This document shows positions 11,812 to 21,110 of a stretch of 64,000 nt of DNA, in pieces (the stretch's first letter is position 1; each line of letters starts with the position of its first letter). The translations under genes and the position numbers were made by a program. This DNA comes from Akebia trifoliata (taxonomy: Eukaryota > Streptophyta > Magnoliopsida > Ranunculales > Lardizabalaceae). The notes under the pieces are model-generated. The model was given only the letters and a program-made list of their open reading frames with translations, did no database searches and was not told the DNA's origin. Location of the stretch: positions 12,206,187 through 12,270,186 of the forward strand of contig CM030715.1 in assembly GCA_017979445.1 (NCBI GenBank). The letters are read 5' to 3'.

Positions 11812-13671
11812 GTGATTACTCTCCATGGAGATGCTGAAATTGTAGGGATCATAAATAGTACTGAAGCTAAGGATGAGCCGCTGCTTGAGATTCAGCCAGA
11901 ACAACAAGGAGTAGAGCTCAGTGGATTCGAGTTTGAGAAAATATGCTCAGTCCAATGGGATCAAGCCATGAAAGAATATTTTCCAATGGAAAATACTTCT
12001 AACTGCAATATGGCCAATATATTCAAGAAAATGAGATTTTTCCCTGGTATGGGCTTAGGCCGCAAGCAGCAAGGTATTAAGGAGGCACCAGTGATTAAAG
12101 AGGTCATTGGCACATTTGGGCTAGGATATAAGCCTACTAATGAAGATTGGGCCCAGTACTGGAAGACAAAGCGAGACAAGGCAATTGCGAAAAGGCAAAG
12201 ACGCACCACGGATCTCATCAAAATGAAGCCTTATCGTAAGACCCTTAATGGCTATTTCGTGAAGGAAGGAGAAGATTTTCGTTACTGTGGGTTCCCCGAG
12301 CCATTCATTGACCACATCACAGGTACTCGTCTGCCAGGGTTTGAGATCTTCTTTGGTATGGATTGGCCTGAAGAGGAAGCAAGCACAGAAGCTGAAGAGA
12401 AGAAAATTGAAGACTGGCAGTTCAATCTAGACTCCCTCAACATCGACCAGTTATTCATTGAAGATCACAGTGTCTTGATGTTGTCAACTGAGAAGGGGAT
12501 CCCAAATCCTCAGTCTACAATCAAACCCGCTGTAGGGTGTCTCTCTAGCTATCATGTAATTAGTCCTGTATTGCATGTCAAGACTGGGTTTGTCAGTCCC
12601 CTTAGTCCTGTTCAGTCTGACATGCTAGATGAGTCATTTGTTTCTGTTGAGTCAAGTAAGTCCACTATTGCTACTAAGTTAAGTGAGTCTGTCAAGTTGG
12701 CAATGAGTCCTATTACCCCATCTTCTTTTAATGAAATGAAAGAAATTCTTGATTACCCCGAGCGCAATAATAATTTAACTAATAATCTGACTTCGGAGGG
12801 AGAATCTTCTGATGAAGAACCTCCCCCTGAAATAATCAAATTACTTGACCAAGAAAATGAACGTCGGGCTCAACCTCCAATGGAGGAAGTAGAGGTTATC
12901 AATCTCGGAACAAAAGAAAATCCTCAAGAGATTCGGATTGGGATCACATTATCCCCCGATGAACGCAAAGGGATAGTAGAGTTGCTCAGAAAGTTCAAAG
13001 ACGTGTTCGCGTGGTCTTATGAGGATATGCCGGGAATAAGCACAGACATTGTTCAACATCGGATTCCGTTATATCCAGATGCTCGACCCATTAAACAGAA
13101 ACTTCGACGTATGAAACCGGAATGGACTCTGAAAATAAAAGAAGAAGTTACGAAGCAGATTAACGCTGGATTCTTGGAAGTAGTAGAATACCCTGAGTGG
13201 ATTGCCAATGTCGTCCCGGTGCCGAAGAAGGATGGAAAAGTCAGGATGTGTGTGGACTTTAGAGATCTAAACAAAGCAAGCCCAAAGGATAGTTTTCCTT
13301 TACCACACATAGACGTTCTAGTAGATAGTACAGCAGGGCACGCTTTATTATCCTTCATGGATGGTTTTTCGGGGTACAATCAGATAAAAATGGATCCTCG
13401 AGATATGCAAAAGACGTCATTTATCACACAGTGGGGAACCTTTTGCTACAAGGTTATGCCTTTTGGTCTGAAGAATGCCGGAGCCACTTATCAAAGAGCA
13501 GCCACGACTTTACTACATGACATGATACACAAGGAAGTTGAAGTCTATGTAGACGATATGATAGTCAAGTCCAAAGAACGACTGGGGCATGTTGCTGCTT
13601 TAGAAAAATTTCTCATGAGATTCAAAAGTATAAACTCCGCCTCAACCCGCAGAAATGTGTGTTTGGAGTAA
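11812..13671 (+). CDS. Pol segment 1: G-patch-like region and reverse transcriptase
   Basis: The first ~100 residues follow the protease. Near 12010-12150 is KKMRFFPGMGLGRKQQG then GTFGLGYKP, a G-patch-like segment known from several plant gypsy pols. An acidic linker follows. RT starts near 12976 (KFKDVFAWSYEDMPGI) and holds VPKKDGKVRMCVDFRDLNKA, the LLSFMDGFSGYNQI motif, and the catalytic YVDD at 13546-13557. The open frame ends at 13671 because of a frame change near 13605-13630. The RT thumb continues in the next segment (LNPQKCVFGVTSGKLLGFVV in the shifted frame). RT copies element RNA into DNA in the cytoplasmic particle. Confidence 0.92.
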   Translation: MITLHGDAEIVGIINSTEAKDEPLLEIQPEQQGVELSGFEFEKICSVQWDQAMKEYFPMENTSNCNMANIFKKMRFFPGMGLGRKQQGIKEAPVIKEVIGTFGLGYKPTNEDWAQYWKTKRDKAIAKRQRRTTDLIKMKPYRKTLNGYFVKEGEDFRYCGFPEPFIDHITGTRLPGFEIFFGMDWPEEEASTEAEEKKIEDWQFNLDSLNIDQLFIEDHSVLMLSTEKGIPNPQSTIKPAVGCLSSYHVISPVLHVKTGFVSPLSPVQSDMLDESFVSVESSKSTIATKLSESVKLAMSPITPSSFNEMKEILDYPERNNNLTNNLTSEGESSDEEPPPEIIKLLDQENERRAQPPMEEVEVINLGTKENPQEIRIGITLSPDERKGIVELLRKFKDVFAWSYEDMPGISTDIVQHRIPLYPDARPIKQKLRRMKPEWTLKIKEEVTKQINAGFLEVVEYPEWIANVVPVPKKDGKVRMCVDFRDLNKASPKDSFPLPHIDVLVDSTAGHALLSFMDGFSGYNQIKMDPRDMQKTSFITQWGTFCYKVMPFGLKNAGATYQRAATTLLHDMIHKEVEVYVDDMIVKSKERLGHVAALEKFLMRFKSINSASTRRNVCLE

Positions 13672-16163
13672 CTTCTGGAAAATTGTTAGGATTTGTGGTC
13701 AGTCAAAGAGGGATCGAAGTAGACCCTGTGAAGATTAAAGCTATCCAAGATATGCCACCGCCGGAAACTGAAAAGCAAATTCGAGGTTTTTTAGGCAGAA
13801 TCCAGTATGTCAGTAGATTCATCGCTCAACTCACCAACGTCTGCGAACCTATTTTCAAGCTCCTCAAGAAAAATGAACCAACAGTTTGGAATGAGCAATG
13901 TCAAAAGGCCTTCGACCAAGTCAAAGAGTATCTCTTAAACCCACCTATTTTGGTTCCACCCACACCGGGTGAACCACTTCTTCTTTATCTGTCAGTCACA
14001 GAAGAAGCTATGGGATGCATGCTGGCACAGTATGACAAAGATACTCGCAAAGAAAGGGCTATCTACTACATCAGTAAGAAGATGTTAGAGTATGAACGAA
14101 AGTATTCAGCCCTGGAAAAAACTTGCTTGGCACTGGTATGGGCTACTCAGAGACTTCGACACTATATGCTATCTCATTCAATTATCTTGTTATCTCGGAT
14201 GGATCCTCTCAAGTATCTTTTCGAGAAATCGGCACTGACAGGAAGAACCGCACGATGGTTATTGTTGTTATCAGAGTTTGACATCACGCACGTTACACAG
14301 AAATCCATCAAGGGGAGAGCTGTAGCAGAATACTTGGCAGATCACCCAGTAGCAGAAGGAATAAGGCCTATTGATCAGTTCCCAGATGAGAACATCTTAC
14401 ATGTTGAAGAAGAGCCTCAGAACCAAACATGGCAGTTGTATTTTGATGGAGCCGCCAATCAGAATGAATATGGAATAGGGACAGTCCTGTTTTCTCCGGA
14501 AGGATGCCACATTCCGATCGCTATTAAGTTAGCCTTCTCTAATACCAATAATACAGCTGAATATGAGGCATGCATCGCTGGACTTGAAGCTGCTTTGAAT
14601 CTGGGCATTACAGAAATCGAAGTCTTTGGGGATTCAGCCTTGGTCATACACCAGTCATTGGAAGAATGGAAGACTAGGGACGAAAAGCTGAAGCCTTATC
14701 ATGAATATTTGTTAAACTTAGTGAGTAAGTTTGAAGCTATTCTGTTCCAACACGTGTCAAGGGAAGATAATAGATTTGCTGACTCGTTAGCCACTCTATC
14801 TTCAATGATCCATTTACCCCCTGGCATGGAATTGAGGCCGATCACTGTTGAAGTCAAAGACAAACCTGCATATTGTTGTCAGATCAATATTGCTACTCGA
14901 CTACCCGATGGAAAGCCGTGGTACACAGATATTACAAAGGTGTTGGAAAAACAAGAATTTCCAGAAGAAGCATCGAGGAAGGAACGGCAAACCCTTTTAA
15001 GATTAGCATCTCAATTCATCCTGTGCGCAGGAAGTTTGTACAAAAGGTCTTATGATGGGATTCATTTGTCGTGCGTCGATGAAGATCAAGCTGAACAGAT
15101 AATGGTTGAACTACATTCAGGAGAATGCGGCCCTCACATGAGTGGGAAAATGTTAGCTAAGAAAATTATGAGACAAGGGTACTACTGGCCTACGATGGAA
15201 ACAGATTGTCATCACATGGTCAAGACCTGCCACAAATGCCAAATACATGCAAATCTCATACATGTGCCACCTTCTCGATTAGTTGGTCTGACTTCACCAT
15301 GGCCATTCTCAGTTTGGGGAATCGACATTATTGGTAAAATATCGCCTAAAGCATCAAATGGGCATGAATACATTTTAGTTGCTATCGATTATTTTACTAA
15401 GTGGGTCGAAGCTGCCTCTTATGCTGTCCTCACTGCATCTCGAGTTGCAAAATTTATCCAAACGAACATCATTAGCCGGTACGGGGTACCTTCGGAACTG
15501 ATTTCTGACAACGGGTCACATTTCAAAGCTGAGGTTATTACTTTGTGTTCAAAGTTTAAAATCTCACACCACAAATCATCTCCTTACCGCCCTCAAACTA
15601 ATGGAGCAGTCGAAGCAGCTAATAAGAATCTTAAAACTATCATAAGGAAAATGTGTCAATCACATCGAGATTGGTCTGAAAAACTGTCATTTGCACTATG
15701 GGCATATCGAACTTCAATTCGATCCTCTACTGGAGCTACTCCCTACTCCTTAGTGTATGGCATGGAAGCAGTCTTGCCAGTTGAAATGGAAATTCCATCT
15801 CTGAGGGTCTTGTTGGAAAGTCAGTTGTCAGAAACAGATTGGGTTCGCCAGCGGTATGAAGAATTGAATTTGATTGAAGAAAAACGACTGAGAGCTTTGT
15901 ATCACGTGCAAGCTTATCAAAGAAGAGTTGCCCGTGCATTTGATAAAAAGATCAAGGTTCGTCACTTACAAGTCGGGGATTTAGTACTCAAAGAGAATCG
16001 GGCACCTATCTTTGACCCTAGAGGGAAGTTCAAACCAAATTGGGGAGGTCCGTACATCATCAAGGAGATACTACCAGGAAAAGCTGTCAGGCTTCAAGAT
16101 CATGATGGAATCGAGTTACCAGAACCAACCAACCTTGACCAAATCAAACGGTACTACATTTAA
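13659..16163 (+). CDS. Pol segment 2: RT end, RNase H, archaeal-type RNase H, integrase
   Basis: This is an open frame of about 834 residues. It starts in the RT thumb (VTSGKLLGFVVSQRGIEVDP). The original RNase H lies at about 13970-14360, with LEKTCLALVWATQRLRHYM and YLADHP, but the first catalytic Asp is replaced (LLLYLSVTEEAMG). A second RNase H lies at about 14430-14810 with YFDGAANQNEYGIG, TAEYEACIAGLEAAL, FGDSALV and DNRFADSLA, so all four acidic positions are present. Integrase runs from about 15040 to the end: an HHCC zinc finger (ELHSGECGPH, TCHKCQ), then D in WGIDIIG, D in ISDNGSHF, E in NGAVEAANK, and a C-terminal domain ending RYYI. No stop interrupts it. Confidence 0.95.
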   Translation: MFGVTSGKLLGFVVSQRGIEVDPVKIKAIQDMPPPETEKQIRGFLGRIQYVSRFIAQLTNVCEPIFKLLKKNEPTVWNEQCQKAFDQVKEYLLNPPILVPPTPGEPLLLYLSVTEEAMGCMLAQYDKDTRKERAIYYISKKMLEYERKYSALEKTCLALVWATQRLRHYMLSHSIILLSRMDPLKYLFEKSALTGRTARWLLLLSEFDITHVTQKSIKGRAVAEYLADHPVAEGIRPIDQFPDENILHVEEEPQNQTWQLYFDGAANQNEYGIGTVLFSPEGCHIPIAIKLAFSNTNNTAEYEACIAGLEAALNLGITEIEVFGDSALVIHQSLEEWKTRDEKLKPYHEYLLNLVSKFEAILFQHVSREDNRFADSLATLSSMIHLPPGMELRPITVEVKDKPAYCCQINIATRLPDGKPWYTDITKVLEKQEFPEEASRKERQTLLRLASQFILCAGSLYKRSYDGIHLSCVDEDQAEQIMVELHSGECGPHMSGKMLAKKIMRQGYYWPTMETDCHHMVKTCHKCQIHANLIHVPPSRLVGLTSPWPFSVWGIDIIGKISPKASNGHEYILVAIDYFTKWVEAASYAVLTASRVAKFIQTNIISRYGVPSELISDNGSHFKAEVITLCSKFKISHHKSSPYRPQTNGAVEAANKNLKTIIRKMCQSHRDWSEKLSFALWAYRTSIRSSTGATPYSLVYGMEAVLPVEMEIPSLRVLLESQLSETDWVRQRYEELNLIEEKRLRALYHVQAYQRRVARAFDKKIKVRHLQVGDLVLKENRAPIFDPRGKFKPNWGGPYIIKEILPGKAVRLQDHDGIELPEPTNLDQIKRYYI

Positions 16164-16304
16164 GGAGGCCATTTTTTGCCGAATCAATTTTCCTACTACC
16201 TAATTCTTTATCTCCTTTCTCAACCCCTTTGCAGCCTGTTCAAAAAGAGAAAAATTGTGCCTTTTATTTCTTAGCCTGATCACCTAACCTAGGGGAGGGA
16301 AAAA

Positions 16305-16380
16305 TCCGAACTACGTTTTGGTCTGATCCCAAAAATTTGGGGTACGTAGGCAACCTGAGAAGTCACTTCAGGCCCGACCA
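16305..16380 (+). promoter_or_regulatory. Conserved post-pol motif with two predicted hairpins
   Basis: CTACGT (16311-16316) pairs with ACGTAG (16344-16349), with CCCAAA/TTTGGG nested inside. Directly after it CCTGA (16354) pairs with TCAGG (to 16372) around gaagtcact. The same order (ctacgtttt...tacgta...cctgagaag-t-acttcagg) lies at 39680-39770 in the gag-pol-less relative, where the flanks are poorly conserved. The function is unknown. Confidence 0.65.
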
Positions 16381-16659
16381 CATCAAAATAAAAAAATAGA
16401 TTCCCCAATGAAGAAAAAATCTAAAAACAAAAAATTCAAAAGAATGAGATAGAAAATTCAAGATAAAGTTTAAATGAAATGCCACACAAGGGGCATTTGG
16501 GTTTTTGAGCTTCAAAATCCCTTTCATTTTATGCCTAGTCCCAAGCCTACCTATAAAAGTCCTCCTAAGTACCGTGTGAAAAAGTTAAGGAGGGTAGCAA
16601 AGCATGATCAGATAGTAATTCTAGAACTTCAGAGGAGAAGAAAAAATATAAAAAAAAAT

Positions 16660-16890
16660 GAAATGATGAAGCCTGCTAAGTTGAAAACCCGAAAAGGGCG
16701 ACTTAGGCAAAAATTAAGGCAAGCTCGCAAAGTTAAAAATCTGAAAGGACAACTTTGGCAACAATCAGAGCCAAGAAAAAAGAAAAAGCTCGCTAGATTG
16801 AAAACCTGAAAAGGCGATCTAGGCAAAAGTTAGAGCAAGCTCGATAGATTGAAAACTTGGAAAGGCGATCTAGGCAAAAGTTAGAGCAAT
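16660..16890 (+). repeat. ~50-65 bp hairpin repeat array, four copies
   Basis: Each copy has an outer stem around a core of TGAAAA, CC, GAAAA-type loop, GG. Outer stems by copy are CTAAGT/ACTTAG (16676), CAAAGTT/AACTTTG (16728), CTAGAT/ATCTAG (16792) and TAGAT/ATCTA (16845). The stem sequences differ but stay complementary. Phrases such as ggcaaaagttagagcaa link the copies. Related copies lie at 40155-40455. Confidence 0.8.
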
Positions 16891-17620
16891 AAAAAAAAAA
16901 AAACAAAAGAAAATCCCAAGTTGAGAGCAGTTCGAGCTGAAACATCAGAAATCCGAATAATCAAGTTCAATACTCAGCTTAAACCAGGCATAGATTCAGA
17001 AGCCACAAGTATCTTGTCTACGATCGATCTGAAAATTCTTACTTCCCCAAGTGAACCAATGGAGAATGGTAAATTCTATGATGAGTCTCAAAAGGAAATA
17101 TTTTGTTCTCTTGAGCCTGACTCAAAATCTTTAATAAAATTAATCAAAATTAAAAGTTGGATCTTTATTGCGCTTGTGATAATCAAATATTTCAAACCTT
17201 CATACAAGGGGCATTTTTTCTTTTTCTTCTAGATATGTAATTTCCCCCCTTATACTAGGGGCATTTTTTATGATGTGTTCAATTATTTTCAATGCCATGT
17301 TTATTGTCAAACTAGGGACATTTTGTTTTTGAGCAATGTTAATCCTAAAAAAAATAATGAGAACTCCAAACTTAAGGTTACCCTCTTGATAGCAGTTTTT
17401 TCAAAAAACTCTTGAGGTTCAAACTCAGGTTTTAAATTTACAAAACTTTGTTGATAAAACCTTGAGGTTCAAACAAATGCATTCTGAATCTCACATAGGA
17501 GATAGGACATCCATTCTGTATCAAATCTATTCATTCCCAGATTTTACAACTTTTTTCCAGATTCATTTTCAATCGTTTCTCTCCCAGATTTATTTCTTTG
17601 TTCTCAGTTTTACTCAGCTA
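16891..17620. other. 3' UTR spacer without a gene
   Basis: No recognisable protein is seen. The phrase 'aactaggg(g)cattt' appears three or four times between about 17200 and 17330 and also in the relative at 39840-40020, so this is element 3' UTR and not host sequence. Confidence 0.6.
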
Positions 17621-18301
17621 GATGCCGCCGAGGGTTTTTCTCGGAACTATGCTCAGATGCCGCCAAGGGTTTTCTTGGAATTATGCTCAGATGCTGCCGA
17701 GGGTTTTCTCGGAACTATGCTTAGATGCCGCAAAGGGTTTTCTTGGAATTATGCTCAGATGCCGCCGAGGGTTTTCTTGGAATTATGCTCAGATGCCGCC
17801 GAGGGTTTTCTCGGAACTATGCTCAGATGCCGCCAAGGGTTTTCTTGGAATTATGCTCAGATGCCGCCAAGGGTTTTCTTGGAATTATGCTCAGATGCCA
17901 CCGAGGGTTTTCTCGGAACTATGCTCAGATGCCGCCAAGGATTTTCTTGGAATTATGCTCAGATGCCGCCGAGGGTTTTCTCGGAACTATGCTCAGATGC
18001 CGCCAAGGGTTTTCTTGGAACTATGCTCAGATGCCGCCGAGGGTTTTCTCGGAACTATGCTCAGATGCCGCCAAGGGTTTCTTGGAATTATGCTCAGATG
18101 CCGCCGAGGGTTTTCTCGGAAATATGCTCAGATGCCGCCAAGGGTTTTCTTGGAACTATGCTCAGATGCCGCTAAGGGTTTTCTTTGAATTATGCCCAGA
18201 TGCCGCCGAGGATTTTCTCGGAACTATGCTCAGTTACCGCCGAGGGTTTTCTCGAAATTATGCTCAGATGCCGCCAAGGGTTTTCTTGGATTTATGCTCA
18301 G
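17621..18301 (+). repeat. 34 bp minisatellite, about 20 copies, hairpin units
   Basis: The monomer is gatgccgccgagggttttct followed by cggaactatgctca. Twenty copies run head to tail. Two variants alternate: CCGAG-GGTTTT-CTCGG and CCAAG-GGTTTT-CTTGG, so the left and right stem arms change together. The G-type copies mostly carry aactatg and the A-type aattatg, giving a partial 68 bp higher-order unit. One copy (about 17759) is mixed, CCGAG with CTTGG, still pairing through a G.T wobble. All three forward frames stay largely open only because the repeat lacks stop codons; it is not a gene. Satellite-like arrays in the 3' UTR are known in Ogre elements. Confidence 0.93.
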
Positions 18302-18623
18302 TTTAAATTTACTCCATTTTTGACTCATTTCCAATTCAAACTCTTTGAAATCTATCTCAGATTTTGAGCCCACACACTTGCACAGTTGTTACATCAGTCA
18401 AGGAGAATTTTCTAAAATTCAAGGATCTGACACTGCCAGTGAGAGCTCGCGCTCAAGGACGTGACATTTTTCTAGTTCGGGGAGAGTTTTACGCTCAAGG
18501 ATCCGAACACCCCGACGAATTGCTAAATCAGGCTGCAAAATGAACTGTCACTAGCTTTGGCATTCGGATATCGCACTATCTACCAAAATAGATTTGCTAT
18601 CTAGTTTGCTTCAACCCTCTGCC
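18302..18623 (+). other. Conserved 3' UTR end before the polypurine tract
   Basis: This has phrases shared with 42370-42660 in the relative, including ttcaaggatctgacac, gctcaagga, ttcggggagagt and atcgcactatctaccaaaat. No coding content is present. Conservation across two otherwise diverged elements suggests that it matters for replication. Confidence 0.65.
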
Positions 18624-18636
18624 AAAGAGGGGCATC
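18624..18636 (+). promoter_or_regulatory. Polypurine tract
   Basis: AAAGAGGGGCATC directly precedes the 3' LTR start TGTAGACACC. It is the plus-strand primer site. The relative has agaggggcatc at the same place. Confidence 0.85.
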
Positions 18637-20379
18637 TGTAGACACCCCATTTTTGCATCCGCTTGATTAATCAAGTCGTCAATCCGATTGCAAAGGTTCC
18701 CAATGATGGATGTCTATTCCAATGCTTTATTTTGTTACCAGATATGTTTCAGAAATCCGGATGAGGTATCTCGAACTGACAAAACTTAGAAACCACGCTA
18801 CGCTAGGAAAATACTACCCCAGAAACATAGAAATCATCATCCTATAAAGCCAAAAAGAAGCTTCACGATAAAAATCACTAAAAATGACCAAATTACCAAA
18901 ATACCCCTAACATCAAAACAGCCCTAGAGCCTGCATTACGCTTAGGAAAACCCACTCAAACACATAAAACAACAAATCGAAACCAAGTAAACCACTTAGC
19001 CAATTTTCACAAAATTTGACAAAATTACGAAAATACCCCTCATAAAATTCACGACCATTTCACACAAAAAATTTCATAAATGAAAAAAACCAACATTCCC
19101 ATTGAATTCCTTACGAAAAACTGATTTCAAAACATCCCGGAACATTGAAAAATGACTTAAAACGTAAAAAATCCTCTCCGAGGGCAAAACGATAATTTCA
19201 CAATTTTAATAATTAAAAATTTCGAAATTAATAAATAAATCATTAAATAATGTAAAGTGAAACATTAATAAAATTAATTATAAAATTTAAATCAAAAAAT
19301 TCATCAATCAGGCTTTCAAGAAAAATTGTTGATGGTTCGTAAGATATTTCTTTAAGGACCCCTCCATTTGGGGGTCCAAAGAATCAAAGATATAATAGAG
19401 GGGGGTTCTCCAAAAATTTAAATTCAATCAAGGAAGACTAAAGTCAAGATATTAAAGTCAATCAAATAAGACTAGAGTCAAGTATTAAAGTCAATCTCAT
19501 AAGACTAAAGTCAAAACCCTAAATCAAAAGCCTAATTTAAACTAATCGAGTCAATCTCATTAGACTAAGGTCAAAACCCTAAATCAAAACCCTAATCTAA
19601 TCAAGTCAATCTCATAAGACCAAGGTCAAAATCCTAAATCAAAACCCTAATCTAAACTAATCAAATCAATCTCATAAGACTAAAGTCAAAACCCTAAATT
19701 AAAACCCTAAAGACTAAGTCAAAACCCTAATTGAAACCCTAAAAGAAACCCTAATCAAACCCTAATGCTTCTAAAAACTTTATAAATAGGAGCCTCCACA
19801 CCCTATTTTCGTATCAAAGAAGAAGTCCTAGGAAAAGTAGATAAAGAAGCCTCCATAGCCTCCCCAAAACCCTAATTTTGGAGCCCCAACTCCTTCCCTA
19901 ACACCCCTACTCCGATTTTAGCCTAAAAAACACCCAAAAACCTCTCAAAAACATCCCAAAAATCCACAACAAATTTGAAGCACTCAGATCCAAGAAGGAG
20001 ATACCTTACCTCGGAGATCAGGAATCAGATCCGGAGATAGAACGAAGTAAGGAATACGGTACAAGGAGCCATTCTAACTAGATCTGAGGGAATAACACTT
20101 TTGCAGATCAAAGGTAAATTTTTTTTTAATCTAGGTTTATCATTAGCAATGTAAATCTATTTGGGATAAGTAGAGACCGGCATTGGCCGGGCGGGGTTGG
20201 TGCCTAACACCTTCCAACCCCGTAACATGATCCCCGGATTCAGATTTCTATAGTAGATTAGTTCTTTTTATCCATTGTAGGGTCAATTTGATTCCTAGAC
20301 CGTAATAACTAGGTGGCGACTCCCAAACCTCAAGGGTCAAAAGCGGATCCGCGCACCCCACGGATCGAGGGCGCTTTCA
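18637..20379 (+). repeat. 3' LTR of the Ogre-like element
   Basis: It is 1743 bp, TGTAGACACC to GCGCTTTCA, the partner of 2611-4356. Visible differences include single-base changes near the start and a short indel where the 5' copy has tctgcaagtc and this copy tcctataaagc. The TATA box is at about 19780. Confidence 0.95.
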
Positions 20380-20384
20380 CTTGC

Positions 20385-20541
20385 ATAAATATCTTGTTTC
20401 ATGAATGATTTGGTGAATGCACCATGATTAACAAACTCATTAAAAGTTCATTCATACCCTAATGTTCACATTCAGAAGAATTTTTAAATAGTCCTATTCA
20501 CCCCCCTCTAGGTCTCTACATTGTCAAAGCGGGTAATTTCA
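20385..20541 (+). mobile_element. SIRE-like copia LTR, right part
   Basis: This is the continuation of 1275-2610 after the nested insertion. It contains tattcacccccctctaggtc (about 20493) and ends in CA at 20541 followed by the direct repeat CATTC (20542-20546) that also precedes the LTR at 1270. The sequence ttgtcaaagcggg at 20521 may be a damaged primer site, in which case the LTR ends at 20520. Confidence 0.55.
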
Positions 20542-20554
20542 CATTCTATGATAA

Positions 20555-21110
20555 ATAAGTCCTCACCACTACACACCCATTCATCAAAACCTCATCAGAT
20601 CTTCAATAAACCTTCAAACCAACACCATTCCCTCCTTAACAAATTATAATCCATAGTTGAAGAACACAAACCCATATCCTCCAATATCAACAAACACCAA
20701 AAATTTCCAATAAATATAAGAAAAAACTAAGTAGCTTTTACATCTAAAGAAGAAAAGATGCACTAGAATCAAATTCATGGAGACACATTGAGAAAACTAA
20801 TTCAACTACAAAATATATTGAAATAAAGGGAACCCGTTACATTTAAATCCATATAAACACATTTTCTTTCCTAAAAATATCCTAATCATAACATCAAATC
20901 CTTAAAAACTCAATCCTCACTACGTACATATCCATTCCCATTCATCAAAACCTCATCAGATCTTCAATGTTCAAACCAACCACATTCCCTCCTTACCAAA
21001 TAATAACCCATAGTGGAAGAACACAAGACTAACTCATATTCTCCAACATCAACAAACAATACAAACTTTCAAGAAATATAAAGCTATAATCTAAGAAACC
21101 AACCAGTGAC
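20555..21110. repeat. Imperfect tandem duplication, ~350 bp period
   Basis: The block at about 20562-20720 (cattcatcaaaacctcatca, gatcttcaa, ttccctcct, catagttgaagaacacaa) is repeated at about 20935-21080. No gene is seen in it. Confidence 0.7.

Larger units (their letters stand above)
2611..20379 (+). mobile_element. Ogre-like (Tat lineage) Ty3/gypsy LTR retrotransposon, 17.8 kb
   Basis: Two long direct repeats (2611-4356 and 18637-20379), both TGTAGACACC...CTTTCA, bound the element. In order it holds a tRNA-Arg-type primer site, a 3.7 kb leader, an extra ORF1, gag with a CHHC-type zinc knuckle, aspartic protease, a G-patch-like segment, RT, RNase H, a second archaeal-type RNase H, integrase, a repeat-rich 3' UTR and a polypurine tract. 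A large size, ORF1, dual RNase H, an Arg primer site and tandem repeats in the 3' UTR are hallmarks of Ogre-type Tat elements. The coding region has about seven breaks, so this copy is not autonomous now. LTR differences by eye are a few per cent, indicating a moderately old insertion. Confidence 0.93.

Noticed and set aside
16474..16809. Basic forward frame after pol
   Set aside because: The Lys/Arg-rich peptide comes from A-rich hairpin repeats; not conserved in the relative.
16660..18301. CRISPR-like array
   Set aside because: Units are contiguous without unique spacers and lie in a plant retroelement.
17462..18306. Three overlapping forward frames of about 190-240 codons
   Set aside because: They are translations of the 34 bp minisatellite in three frames (34 is not a multiple of 3) and share the same repeating peptide. 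No gene.
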